Shown piece after piece: positions 49,328-59,316 of a stretch of DNA of 64,000 nucleotides; position 1 is the stretch's first letter; each line of letters starts with the position of its first letter. This DNA comes from Flavobacteriaceae bacterium (GTDB lineage: Bacteria; Bacteroidota; Bacteroidia; Flavobacteriales; Flavobacteriaceae): contig JAIPBH010000010.1 of assembly GCA_021739635.1 (NCBI GenBank), forward strand, positions 1-64,000, read 5' to 3'. A program made the translations under genes and the position numbers. The notes below the pieces were generated by a model. That model saw nothing but the letters and a program-made list of their open reading frames with translations. It ran no database searches and had not been told where the DNA came from.

Positions 49328-49531
49328 ATGAAAAAAAACATGGGAAGTGCAGACAAAGGAATTAGAGTTGTTATTGCTTTAGTAATAGCTGCTTTATATT
49401 ACTTTAACGTGATTGAAGGCACGTTGGCTTATGTATTAATGGCGTTTGCTCTAATTTTCTTATTAACAAGTTTTATAAGTTTCTGCCCATTGTATTTACC
49501 ATTGGGAATTAATACTTGTAAAAAGAAATAA
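49328..49531 (+). CDS. DUF2892 family protein
   Basis: MKKNMGSADKGIRVVIALVIAALYYFNVIEGTLAYVLMAFALIFLLTSFISFCPLYLPLGINTCKKK. Confidence 0.88.
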   Translation: MKKNMGSADKGIRVVIALVIAALYYFNVIEGTLAYVLMAFALIFLLTSFISFCPLYLPLGINTCKKK

Positions 49532-49551
49532 GCATTTGTTTTCTTAACTTT

Positions 49552-49827
49552 TTATACTATTTCAGCATTTAAGCCTGCTTCAAGTAACTTGGAGCACCGT
49601 GGTTTTAAATCGCTGTAAGGGCCAGTTTTTACTGTACATTTACCATTGTAATGTACAATTAATGAACATTGTTCTGCTTGCTCTGGAGTATGTTCACAAG
49701 CATGGATAAGCGTTTCAATAACGTGATCAAAAGTATTCACATCATCATTGTATAAAATAATCTCTTTTTGAGAAACTAATTTGTCATTTAGTAAAGTAGC
49801 TTCAGAAGTTTGTTCACTTGAACTCAT
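49552..49827 (-). CDS. clpS: ATP-dependent Clp protease adaptor ClpS
   Basis: EIILYNDDVNTFDHVIETLIHACEHTPEQAEQCSLIVHYNGKCTVKTG. Confidence 0.92.
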   Translation of the reverse strand: MSSSEQTSEATLLNDKLVSQKEIILYNDDVNTFDHVIETLIHACEHTPEQAEQCSLIVHYNGKCTVKTGPYSDLKPRCSKLLEAGLNAEIV

Positions 49828-49842
49828 AACGAGGATTTTTTA

Positions 49843-50679
49843 CTAATTTAAAAATTTTAGTGAAACCCAATAATTTCTTTCCAACTTTTCTTCAAACTTT
49901 AACATATGTTTTTCACACGCTTGTTGAATTATTGGAATGTCATCATTATAAAAACCGCTTAAAAATAGCATGCCATTTTTATTTAAACACGATGCATAAA
50001 CTGCCATATCATTAAGTAAAATATTTCTATTAATATTGGCAATGATAATATCATACTTTTTGTTTTTTAATACGCTAGCATCTCCTTCTATTACAGTAAT
50101 GTGTTTACAATTATTACGCTCTACATTTTCTATGCTGTTTATGTAGCACCAATTATCATAATCTACGGCATCAATGGGCTTAGCACCTTTCATTTCTGCG
50201 AGAATAGCCAAAACACCTGTACCGCAACCCATATCTAAAACTTTTTTGTTTTTAAAATCGTTTTTTAGAATATGCTGAATCATCATGTGTGTGGTTTCAT
50301 GATGCCCAGTTCCAAAGCTCATTTTGGGTTCAATAATAATATCATAAATGGTATCTGGTTTTTCATGAAATGGCGCACGAACCGAACAGATATGATCAAC
50401 AACTATTGGATTGAAATTCTTTTCCCATTCTTCATTCCAATTAACTTGCTCGATATCTTCAAAAGTATAGGTTATTTCAAATTCATCTGATTCCAAGATT
50501 TGGATATCATTTAAAATACCATCATGCCAATCCTCTTTTTGAATGTAAGCCATTGCACCATCTTCTGTTTCTACAAAACTTTCAAAACCTGCATAGCCAA
50601 GTTCTGCAATAAGAATTTCTACACCTGGTTGCAATGGTGATACTTTAAATTGATACCCTATGTAAATATTGTTTGACAT
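49843..50679 (-). CDS. prmA: Ribosomal protein L11 methyltransferase
   Basis: IIEPKMSFGTGHHETTHMMIQHIL....KVLDMGCGTGVLAILAEMKGA, ANINRNILL. Confidence 0.93.
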   Translation of the reverse strand: MSNNIYIGYQFKVSPLQPGVEILIAELGYAGFESFVETEDGAMAYIQKEDWHDGILNDIQILESDEFEITYTFEDIEQVNWNEEWEKNFNPIVVDHICSVRAPFHEKPDTIYDIIIEPKMSFGTGHHETTHMMIQHILKNDFKNKKVLDMGCGTGVLAILAEMKGAKPIDAVDYDNWCYINSIENVERNNCKHITVIEGDASVLKNKKYDIIIANINRNILLNDMAVYASCLNKNGMLFLSGFYNDDIPIIQQACEKHMLKFEEKLERNYWVSLKFLN

Positions 50680-50831
50680 GGCGGAAGTAATAATGGTCTT
50701 AGTAAATGAGCCTGCGTTAGCGATTGAAATGAAAATCCTTTTTGAGAGGCACGAACAAAAAGATTGTAATGAAAAGCGCGACCCCGATTTTTTTTCGGGG
50801 TAACGCCCAAATATTTATTATTATTTTATGC

Positions 50832-51581
50832 TTAAAATGCGTTTACAATTGCAAAAAAGTCGGTTGCATTTAGCGCTGCGCCGCCAATTAAACCACCATC
50901 AACATCTGGTTTTGAAAAAATTTCTTGTGCATTGTTTGGTTTTACACTTCCTCCATATAGAATTGATACTGAATCTGCTACTGTTTTTCCGTATTTATCT
51001 GCCAATGTTTTTCTTATAAAGGCATGCATATCTTGCGCTTGCTCTGGGCTTGCTGTTTCTCCTGTACCTATGGCCCAAACTGGCTCATAAGCTAACACAA
51101 TGTGCTTGAAAGCATCTGCCTCTAAATGAAATAAAGCGTTTTTAATTTGGCTTCCTACAACATTTTCATGGTTACCCGATTTTCTATCTTCTAAAACTTC
51201 TCCAAAACAAAATATTACTCGCATTGAATTTGCTAAAGCGGCATCTACTTTTTTAGCCAACATAGCGTCTGATTCATTAAAATATTCACGACGCTCGCTA
51301 TGACCTAAAATAACGGTTTGAATTCCTACACTTTTTAACATGCTCGCACTAATTTCGCCTGTGTAAGCGCCGTTAGCTGCAAAATGCATGTTTTGTGCAA
51401 TGACTTCAATATCTGTTTCGCGTAAGGCATCAAAGGCATTGTATAGATTGGTGAAGGTTGGAGCCACCATAACTTCAGCAGTTGATGTTTTTTTTATTTT
51501 TTTAAGTTCTGTAATTAATGATTCTGTTTGTGATAAATCATTATTCATTTTCCAGTTTCCTGCTACAATTTGCTTTCTCAT
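50832..51581 (-). CDS. tpiA: Triose-phosphate isomerase
   Basis: RKQIVAGNWKMNND, VILGHSERREYFNE, LAYEPVWAIGTGETASPEQAQDMHAFIR, ILYGGSVKPNNAQEIF, DGGLIGGAAL. Confidence 0.98.
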   Translation of the reverse strand: MRKQIVAGNWKMNNDLSQTESLITELKKIKKTSTAEVMVAPTFTNLYNAFDALRETDIEVIAQNMHFAANGAYTGEISASMLKSVGIQTVILGHSERREYFNESDAMLAKKVDAALANSMRVIFCFGEVLEDRKSGNHENVVGSQIKNALFHLEADAFKHIVLAYEPVWAIGTGETASPEQAQDMHAFIRKTLADKYGKTVADSVSILYGGSVKPNNAQEIFSKPDVDGGLIGGAALNATDFFAIVNAF

Positions 51582-52090
51582 TATAATAAGTCTTTAATTT
51601 TAATATCATCTGCTTCTACAGATTTGAATAGTTTTATGTTTCCTTGTTTATCTACTACCATATATCTTGGTATCCAGTCTAAGTTTACAAAGGTTCCAAA
51701 TGCCCCTTTCCAGCCAGATTGCATGAAGTAATGGCTGCCTTTAACTTCATATTTTTCAATACCTCTTTTCCAAGCGTCTTGATTTTTGTCTAATGATAAA
51801 AAGATATAGGTAACGTTTTGATGTTCTTTTTGTAAAGCTTTCACTTTTGGCATACCACCAACACAATCTTTACACCATGATGCCCAAATATCAATAACAA
51901 TAGTAGAGCCTTTGTGTTTGTTTAAAATATCTTGAAAAGTGATAGTGCTTCCTTCTAAAGTTATAAAGGTGTCGTTTAACGCTTCTTTTGAAAATGTTGT
52001 AGGTTCTTCTTGAGCATGACAACCAAAAAAAGCTAAACAACCAACAAAAAAATATTTTAATGCTTTCATATTGTTTTTATTTAACATCAT
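51581..52090 (-). CDS. TlpA-like thioredoxin-fold protein
   Basis: GSTIVIDIWASWCKDCVGGMPKVKALQKEHQNVTYIFLSLDKNQDAWKRGI (WCxxC). Confidence 0.88.
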   Translation of the reverse strand: MMLNKNNMKALKYFFVGCLAFFGCHAQEEPTTFSKEALNDTFITLEGSTITFQDILNKHKGSTIVIDIWASWCKDCVGGMPKVKALQKEHQNVTYIFLSLDKNQDAWKRGIEKYEVKGSHYFMQSGWKGAFGTFVNLDWIPRYMVVDKQGNIKLFKSVEADDIKIKDLL

Positions 52091-52190
52091 TTATTTTTGA
52101 CTTAGCAAATTTACTTTAATTTTATTTTGGGTTCTAATCAAATTTCAAATAATTCTAAAATATACTAGCTTTGATATAGGCGTAAATTAT

Positions 52191-53285
52191 TTACAATTTA
52201 ATAGTATCTATATCGTTCCAATGTGCTTTTTGCATAACAGTTCCTTTTTGTAACTCTAAAATACCGGGATTTGAACGCACCACAGTTTTAAGTGCTTTTT
52301 CGTCACATAAATAAAAATCAAAGTTAAGGTTATAGGTTTGCTTTATGTGTTGCTTTGCTTCATCTCCAGAAGCGGTTAAACCAATTACTATATATCCTTT
52401 TTTTATAGCTTCATCTGAAAATGCTTTTAGTTTTTCAGCACCTTGCTTTTCAATTTTCTCTAAACTGTAGGACACTATCAGGATTAGTTTATTTTGAGAT
52501 AAGAAATAATCTGTTAAATTTTCATCATTACTTTCTATTGAAAAATCAACTATTGGTGGTTGATATCCTTCATCAATCATTTTTGTGTCCACTGAAATAA
52601 ATTCACCAGTCACTGTTGGATAAGAACCATTTGTTGTGATTATTTTGTCTTCTCCATTTACTTTAAATTTCCAATAATATTCAACAACGGGTTTTGCAGC
52701 ATTTTCGGGAATGCTCATACCTTGTTGTATGTTTGCTCCTATTTTATAAGCTCTAAAATCTATTGCAGGTAAATGCATTAACACATAATAACCAAACCAA
52801 AAGCTTAAAATAAAACTCAACAAAGCTAAAATAGTGGTGCTTAATTTATTGAAAATTGGTTTGATATATTTAATACCAACAAATAGAATAAGTATAAAAA
52901 ATAAGAGCACAATATCTTTAGTAAAACTTTCCCATGGCGTTAATTTTAAGGCGTCACCAAAACAACCACAATCTTTAACTTTGTCAAAATAAGCCGAGTA
53001 AAATGTTAAAAACGAAAAGAAAACAATCATAATTAATAAACTCCAAACTGTAAATTTAGGTTTATATCCTATAAGTAAAAACACGCCCAACACCACTTCA
53101 AAAACTACTACTAAAACAGAAATCATTAAAGCATAAGGTTCTAAAAAAGGAATATTTAGTACATCTACACTAAAATATTCCTGCAGTTTATATGAAAACC
53201 CTAAAGGATCATTAAGCTTAATTAATCCAGAAATGATAAATAAAACGCCTACAAACAGTCTAGAAATGCCTACTAAATATTTCAT
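52191..53285 (-). CDS. DoxX-like membrane protein (BT_3928-type)
   Basis: YLVGISRLFVGVLFIISGLIKLNDPLGFSYKLQEYF...YSAYFDKVKDCGCFGDALKLTPWESFTKDI. Confidence 0.85.
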   Translation of the reverse strand: MKYLVGISRLFVGVLFIISGLIKLNDPLGFSYKLQEYFSVDVLNIPFLEPYALMISVLVVVFEVVLGVFLLIGYKPKFTVWSLLIMIVFFSFLTFYSAYFDKVKDCGCFGDALKLTPWESFTKDIVLLFFILILFVGIKYIKPIFNKLSTTILALLSFILSFWFGYYVLMHLPAIDFRAYKIGANIQQGMSIPENAAKPVVEYYWKFKVNGEDKIITTNGSYPTVTGEFISVDTKMIDEGYQPPIVDFSIESNDENLTDYFLSQNKLILIVSYSLEKIEKQGAEKLKAFSDEAIKKGYIVIGLTASGDEAKQHIKQTYNLNFDFYLCDEKALKTVVRSNPGILELQKGTVMQKAHWNDIDTIKL

Positions 53286-53331
53286 AAAAAAAATTTAAAA
53301 AATTCAAACTTCAAAAAATAAATTCCAAAGC

Positions 53332-53685
53332 TTACTCTAATTTATTGATAATTGTTGAAAGTATGTTTCTTAATTCTCTTGCCTCAATTATTAAGTTTTG
53401 TATTTGTTCCGATTGATTTTCATTTAAATCTCTCAAAAGCTTGATCCAATACTCACTTTCTTTTGCTTCTTTTCTTGATATTTTAAATCTAAATTTTAAA
53501 TCTTTAATTCCTAGTTTCTCATTTCCTTCAATGTAATTTGCACCAACTGAACCTGAAGATCTTATGAGTTGTTTTCCATCCTCAATGTTAGAGATAGTAT
53601 TTTTCAATTCTTTAACCAAGATGCGACAATCTCTTGCGAATTCGAATGTTCTATCTTCTAAATTATAAGTTTTTTCGACACTCAT
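53332..53685 (-). CDS. Four-helix-bundle (23S rRNA IVP-like) protein
   Basis: NLEDRTFEFARDCRILVKELKNTISNIEDGKQLIRSSGSVGANYIEGNEKLGIKDLKFRFKISRKEAKESEYWIKLL. Confidence 0.92.
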   Translation of the reverse strand: MSVEKTYNLEDRTFEFARDCRILVKELKNTISNIEDGKQLIRSSGSVGANYIEGNEKLGIKDLKFRFKISRKEAKESEYWIKLLRDLNENQSEQIQNLIIEARELRNILSTIINKLE

Positions 53686-53721
53686 TTTTTGGCATTTAGA
53701 TTTTGAAATTTAAAATTTGCA

Positions 53722-54261
53722 TTACTCTTGCTCAAGCAAGATTAATGCAAAAACCGCGTAATTAATCATGTCTTGATAATTAGCATCAATACCTTCACTA
53801 ACCAACGTTTTTCCTGCGTTATCTTCAATTTGTTTAACCCGTAATAATTTTTGAAGAATTAAATCTGTTAAAGAACTCACTCTCATATCACGCCAAGCTT
53901 CACCGTAATCATGATTTTTATCTTCCATAAGTTTTTTGGTAATAGCTACTTTTTCATCATATAATTTGGTTGCTTCAACCGTTGATAAATCTGGTTGCTC
54001 TACAACTCCTTTTTCTAACTGAACAAGTGCCATGATGCAGTAATTTATAATACCAATAAACTCACTTACTTCGCCTTCATCTACTTTTCTAACAGCATTT
54101 TGTTGCAAACTTCTTATACGTTGTGCTTTTATAAAAATTTGATCTGTAAGTGATGGTAACCGTAATATACGCCATGCACTTCCATAATCTGTCATTTTTT
54201 TTATAAATAAGCTTTTACATGTATTGATGATAGCATCGTATTGTTTTGAGGTATCTTGCAT
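53722..54261 (-). CDS. DUF1599 protein
   Basis: Internal duplication of (M)TDYGSAWRILRLPSLTDQIFIKAQRIRSL and DKNHDYGEAWRDMRVSSLTDLILQKLLRVKQIEDN. Confidence 0.85.
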   Translation of the reverse strand: MQDTSKQYDAIINTCKSLFIKKMTDYGSAWRILRLPSLTDQIFIKAQRIRSLQQNAVRKVDEGEVSEFIGIINYCIMALVQLEKGVVEQPDLSTVEATKLYDEKVAITKKLMEDKNHDYGEAWRDMRVSSLTDLILQKLLRVKQIEDNAGKTLVSEGIDANYQDMINYAVFALILLEQE

Positions 54262-54383
54262 GGATTACTTTGAATTTTCTGTAAATTTCGCTTAAATAGT
54301 TTAAAGTTCAAAGCTTAAAGTTCATGTTTATTTTTGATATTTAACTTAACTTTGAATTTTATATTCATCATGAAATCATTTTT

Positions 54384-55208
54384 ATGACCATAAACTGCAA
54401 AGGGCAACTTATTGATGTATCATTACCAAAAGTAATGGGAATTTTAAATGTAACTCCTGATTCATTTTATGATGGTGGCAAACATAAAAACGAAGCCGCT
54501 ATTTTAAAACATGTTGAAGGCATGTTGCTTGGTGGTGCTACGTTTATTGATATTGGTGCTTACAGCTCAAAACCAAATGCAGATTTTATAAGTGAAGATG
54601 AAGAATTGTCGCGTATTTTACCCATTGTTGCCTCTATTTTAAAAGAATTTCCAAATGCTTTGTTATCCATTGACACCTTTAGAAGTCAGGTTGCTAAACA
54701 ATGTATTGATTATGGAGCTGCCTTGATAAATGACATTTCTGCTGGAAATTTAGATGATAACATGCTTCGAACTATTGCAGATTTGCATGTTCCATATATT
54801 ATGATGCATATGCGCGGAACACCTAAAACCATGCTGCAACTTACACAGTATGACAATTTAATTAAAGATATTTTGTTTTACTTTTCAGAAAGAATTGCCG
54901 CGGCAAGACAATTAGGCATTGTGGATATTATAGTTGATCCTGGTTTTGGTTTTGCTAAAACTACTGAGCAAAACTTTGAATTATTAAACCAATTAGAACT
55001 TTTTAACATGCTTGAATTACCTTTACTTGTAGGCATTTCACGAAAATCTATGATCTATAAAACGTTACAAAATACGGCAAACGATGCCTTAAACGGAACT
55101 ACCGTTTTAAATACCATAGCATTACAAAAAGGTACAAATATTTTACGTGTTCACGATGTTAAAGAAGCCGTAGAATGCATCCAATTAGTTCAATCTTTAA
55201 ACTCTTAA
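54384..55208 (+). CDS. folP: Dihydropteroate synthase
   Basis: VMGILNVTPDSFYDGGKH, GATFIDIGAYSSKP, LINDISAG, IIVDPGFGFAKTTEQNFELL, LLVGISRKSMI. Confidence 0.96.
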   Translation: MTINCKGQLIDVSLPKVMGILNVTPDSFYDGGKHKNEAAILKHVEGMLLGGATFIDIGAYSSKPNADFISEDEELSRILPIVASILKEFPNALLSIDTFRSQVAKQCIDYGAALINDISAGNLDDNMLRTIADLHVPYIMMHMRGTPKTMLQLTQYDNLIKDILFYFSERIAAARQLGIVDIIVDPGFGFAKTTEQNFELLNQLELFNMLELPLLVGISRKSMIYKTLQNTANDALNGTTVLNTIALQKGTNILRVHDVKEAVECIQLVQSLNS

Positions 55209-55216
55209 CTTATTAA

Positions 55217-55906
55217 ATGAAACACCTCTTTTATAGTTTATTACTTATTTTTTTATGCTCCTGTGGCAAAGAAAAAATAATTCAATTGCCCGAAATAAGT
55301 CATTCAAAAATTTCAACCATAAATGATGTGTCTGCCGCCTATTTATTTTATGATGAAAATAACCCATCTAACATTGAACTCAACAGAAAAAATTTAATTA
55401 GCACCACCAATTGGTTGGTGAATATTGATAAACGATTGACTTTAAAACAAGTAATACCCGAAATTATTTTTCTTCAAGACAAGAAAAGACATGCCGAAAT
55501 GCATAAAAATGAAAACGCCAAAAACTATTTTACTTGTAATGATACCAGTATTAAAAATTTAGGATTTATTGAATTTACAGATGTTGTGTATCATCAAAAA
55601 AACTCAAATGCATACATTAATAATAAAAAAGAAAGCGCTAATCAGCTTATCAACATAAGAGTTCATACACTTGATTCTACTTTTGTTTCATTTATATCAA
55701 AAGATACCTCGTTTACACACACCTCTAATCAAAAAGAACTTTTAAAACACCTAGAAACAAATCTTAACCGTTCAGAAAACGCCATAATAGTACCAGAATT
55801 TGAAGCATCACTCTCATTTCAAGATTATATTACTTATAAATCTTTATTGTCTCAAATCAATTTTAAGAATGTCACTATCGCTCATGACGAATTTGTTTTT
55901 AATTAA
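55217..55906 (+). CDS. Uncharacterised lipoprotein
   Basis: Signal and lipobox MKHLFYSLLLIFLCSCGKEK; compactly spaced between folP and the diadenylate cyclase. Confidence 0.7.
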   Translation: MKHLFYSLLLIFLCSCGKEKIIQLPEISHSKISTINDVSAAYLFYDENNPSNIELNRKNLISTTNWLVNIDKRLTLKQVIPEIIFLQDKKRHAEMHKNENAKNYFTCNDTSIKNLGFIEFTDVVYHQKNSNAYINNKKESANQLINIRVHTLDSTFVSFISKDTSFTHTSNQKELLKHLETNLNRSENAIIVPEFEASLSFQDYITYKSLLSQINFKNVTIAHDEFVFN

Positions 55907-55941
55907 GCATAATTTACTAAATTTACCAAAACCCACATACT

Positions 55942-56727
55942 TTGGATATTTTTAAAGACCTTTTAAAATTCACCGTAGTTGATGTTATAGATGTTATTTT
56001 GGTAGCACTTCTACTCTATTACATATACAAACTAGTAAAAGGTACTGTAGCCATCAATATCTTTATTGGTATCATCATTATTTATTTAGCGTGGCGACTT
56101 ACCGCTTCCTTAAATATGGAATTGCTTACCGGTATTTTTGGTGGCTTTATGAAAGTTGGTATTATTGCTCTAATCGTGGTTTTTCAGCCAGAAATAAGAA
56201 AGTTTTTATTAATGGTAGGCTCTACCAATTTTAGCAGAAGACGAAACTTTTTAAAGCACCTCACGTTTTTAAAAACTGAAACGGGCGATGAAACCAATGT
56301 AGATACTATTATGTCTGCTTGCAACAAACTAGCATCCTCAAAAACGGGTGTTTTAATTGTTTTAGAACGCAATAATAATTTAGATTTTCTGGTATCTACT
56401 GGCGATGAAATGAATATTAAAGTAACCCAGCCCATTTTAGAAAGTATCTTTTTTAAAAATAGCCCGTTACATGATGGCGCTATTATTATTAAAAATAATA
56501 TTGTAAAAGCTACTCGTGTTATTTTACCTGTTAATAATGAAAAAAAAATACCGCAACGCTTTGGCTTACGACATAGAGCTGCCATAGGAGTTACTGAAAA
56601 AACGGATGCTTTAGCACTTGTGGTTAGTGAAGAAACTGGACATATTTCTTATTTTGTAGATGGAGAATTTATTGTTTTTAAAGATACTGATGAACTAACA
56701 AAACTTATTAAAAAAGATTTGATGTAA
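55942..56727 (+). CDS. cdaA: Diadenylate cyclase, CdaA type (TTG start)
   Basis: Three N-terminal TMs then DAC domain: SPLHDGAIIIKNNIVKATRVILPV.......RFGLRHRAAIGVTEKTDALALVVSEETGHISYFVDG. Confidence 0.93.
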   Translation: MDIFKDLLKFTVVDVIDVILVALLLYYIYKLVKGTVAINIFIGIIIIYLAWRLTASLNMELLTGIFGGFMKVGIIALIVVFQPEIRKFLLMVGSTNFSRRRNFLKHLTFLKTETGDETNVDTIMSACNKLASSKTGVLIVLERNNNLDFLVSTGDEMNIKVTQPILESIFFKNSPLHDGAIIIKNNIVKATRVILPVNNEKKIPQRFGLRHRAAIGVTEKTDALALVVSEETGHISYFVDGEFIVFKDTDELTKLIKKDLM

Positions 56728-56730
56728 ACA

Positions 56731-58497
56731 TCAAATTAATTCTTCTTTCAAAAACTGAACTTCATACAGATTTTTGTAGTAACCGTTGTCTTTCTTTAAA
56801 AGCTCATCATGAGTACCTTGTTCTACAATAGTTCCAGAATCCATCACCATAATTTTATCGGCTTTTTTAATAGTCGCCAATCTATGAGCAATGATAATAG
56901 AAGTTCTTCCTTTCGTTATTTTATGGGTTGCTGTTTGAATAAGTTGCTCGGAATACGAATCAACAGATGAAGTAGCTTCATCTAATATCAAAATACTTGG
57001 GTTCGTTACATAAGCTCTTAAAAACGAAATGAGCTGACGCTGACCCGAAGATAACATAACGCCACGTTCTTTCACATTATAATGATACCCTTCGGGCAAA
57101 CTGCAAATAAACTCATGGACACCTATATCTTTAGCCGCTTGAATAACTTGGGCTTCGGTTACTTCTGGATTATTGAGTGTAATATTGCTTAAAATAGTGT
57201 CAGCAAATAAAAATACGTCCTGTAAAACTACCGCAATTTGAGTACGTAATGATTTTAAAGTAACCTCTTTTATATTAATACCATCAATTTCAATAACACC
57301 ACTTTTAATTTCGTAAAACCTATTAAGCAAATTAATAATAGTCGATTTTCCTGCGCCTGTTGCGCCAACAATAGCAATGGTTTGTCCCGCTTTAACGTCA
57401 AATGAAATGCCTTTTAATACAAGCTCATCTTCTACATAACTAAAATAAACGTTTTTAAAACTTAAATCGCCTTGAAATGATTGCGCTTCAATAGTTCCTA
57501 AATCATCAATATGAGAGGTTGTTTCTAAAACTTTAAAAACTCTAGTGGCTGCCACCATACCCATTTGTAAGGTGTTAAAGTTATCGGCAATTTGCCTTAA
57601 AGGTCTAAACAACATAGGAATAAACATAATAAATGACACCAAATCACCTTCAGATGCTGTGTTATCAAGTACCACATTTAAACCACCATACCAAGCTATC
57701 AAACCAATAGTAATGGAGGTTGATAGTTCTGCTATTGGAAAAAATATAGAGTTATACCAAACAGTTTTAAGCCATCCTTTTTTATGACGCTCATTGATGT
57801 CTTTAAACTTTCTGTATTCAATATCTTCTCTTGTAAATAACTGAAGGATTTTCATGCCTGTAATACGCTCTTGTACAAAAGAGTTTAAATTAGACACTTC
57901 GGTTCTAACTTCTTCAAAGGCTTTTTTCATGTACTTTTGAAAAACTCTTGTGGCATACAAAACCAAAGGAAGCATAATAAATACTATTAAGCTAAGTTTC
58001 CAATTCATAAACAACATAAATATAGAAACTACAACCATGGTAAGAAAGTCTCTAAAAATGGTGAATAAGCCTTGTCCAAAAATATCGGCAATACGTTCCA
58101 TATCTGTCACAGCTCTTGTAATAAGTACGCCAACCGAAGAATTATCATAGTACTGCATTTTAAACGTAAGCAAATGATTGAATAATTTAACGCGAACATC
58201 TTTGACTACGTTTTGCCCCAACCAACCAGAATAGAAAATAAAAAGTAATTGAAAAATCACTTCTAAAATTAGCATGATACTCATAACAACCACATAAGGC
58301 AAGAAACCTTCAACTGTTTTAGTTGCAATATTATTATCAATAGCTAATTGTAGAATTTTTGGCCTTACAGCACCAGAAACAGCTATTAAAATCACCGCGA
58401 AAAGCACCCCAAAAAACACTAATTTATAAGGCTTTATGTAAATTAATAGCCGTTTAAATAAGCTTATATCAAAAACTTGTTCTTTAGGTTTACTCAT
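56731..58497 (-). CDS. ABC transporter, ATP-binding/permease (MsbA-like)
   Basis: Six-TM region; Walker A IVGATGAGKSTIINLLNRFY, signature LSSGQRQLISFLRA, Walker B ILILDEATSSVDS. Confidence 0.93.
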   Translation of the reverse strand: MSKPKEQVFDISLFKRLLIYIKPYKLVFFGVLFAVILIAVSGAVRPKILQLAIDNNIATKTVEGFLPYVVVMSIMLILEVIFQLLFIFYSGWLGQNVVKDVRVKLFNHLLTFKMQYYDNSSVGVLITRAVTDMERIADIFGQGLFTIFRDFLTMVVVSIFMLFMNWKLSLIVFIMLPLVLYATRVFQKYMKKAFEEVRTEVSNLNSFVQERITGMKILQLFTREDIEYRKFKDINERHKKGWLKTVWYNSIFFPIAELSTSITIGLIAWYGGLNVVLDNTASEGDLVSFIMFIPMLFRPLRQIADNFNTLQMGMVAATRVFKVLETTSHIDDLGTIEAQSFQGDLSFKNVYFSYVEDELVLKGISFDVKAGQTIAIVGATGAGKSTIINLLNRFYEIKSGVIEIDGINIKEVTLKSLRTQIAVVLQDVFLFADTILSNITLNNPEVTEAQVIQAAKDIGVHEFICSLPEGYHYNVKERGVMLSSGQRQLISFLRAYVTNPSILILDEATSSVDSYSEQLIQTATHKITKGRTSIIIAHRLATIKKADKIMVMDSGTIVEQGTHDELLKKDNGYYKNLYEVQFLKEELI

Positions 58498-59271
58498 TTA
58501 TATTTTTATATCATTTGGATATTCAACTTCAATTAAATACAAGGCATGTGCTGGAACAGAATAACCTGCTTCACTCCTACTTTTAGATTTTATAATGGTG
58601 TGCAAATCTAAAATTTCCATCTTGCCAATGCCTATATTAATCATAGTTCCCACAATAGCCCGAACCATATTGCGTAAAAACCGATCCGCTTTTATAATAA
58701 AATGAAGTTCGTCATTTTCAATAAACCACACCGCTTTCATGATGTTGCAATGATACGTTTTTACATCGGTATTTGTTTTTGAAAAGCATTGAAAATCTTG
58801 ATACTGACATAAAATTTTTGAGGCTTCATTCATTATATTAATATCTAATGCTTTCTTAAAAAAATAAGCACTTTCAAAATTGAAGGCATTTTTTTTCAAT
58901 GCAATTCTATACCTATAGGTTCTGCTAAGCGCATCAAAACGAGCATGTGCTTCGGGTCTCACTTTAAAAATAGTATGAATGGCTATATCATTTGGCAAAA
59001 ATGAATTGAGTTTAAAAACCAAATCATCTTCTTCAAAAGTAAGTTCTGTATCAAAATGAGCAAACATTTGCAACGCATGTACACCGGTATCGGTTCTTCC
59101 TGCTCCAACAATCGCTATACTATCTTTTAAAATAGTTGTTAAGGCCATTTCTATAACTTCTTGTACAGAAATAGCTTTGGGCTGATTTTGCCAACCGTGA
59201 TAGTGTTTTCCGTTATAAGAAAGTTCAATAAAATACCTCAATCTATTTTGATACTTTTGTTTAAACAACAA
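58498..59271 (-). CDS. truA: tRNA pseudouridine(38-40) synthase TruA
   Basis: RYFIELSYNGKHYHGWQNQPKAISVQEVIE, VGAGRTDTGVHALQMFAHFD, FLRNMVRAIVGTMINIG. Confidence 0.96.
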   Translation of the reverse strand: MLFKQKYQNRLRYFIELSYNGKHYHGWQNQPKAISVQEVIEMALTTILKDSIAIVGAGRTDTGVHALQMFAHFDTELTFEEDDLVFKLNSFLPNDIAIHTIFKVRPEAHARFDALSRTYRYRIALKKNAFNFESAYFFKKALDINIMNEASKILCQYQDFQCFSKTNTDVKTYHCNIMKAVWFIENDELHFIIKADRFLRNMVRAIVGTMINIGIGKMEILDLHTIIKSKSRSEAGYSVPAHALYLIEVEYPNDIKI

Positions 59272-59316
59272 AGATAAATAGATTTACGACTTTAGATTTA
59301 CCATTAACACTTTATA

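Noticed and set aside
50770-50815. ACCCCGA-T7-TCGGGGT hairpin considered as a riboswitch or repeat element
   Set aside because: Simple hairpin just downstream of tpiA on the minus strand; more likely a terminator, but the downstream T-run is weak so it was not listed as a feature.
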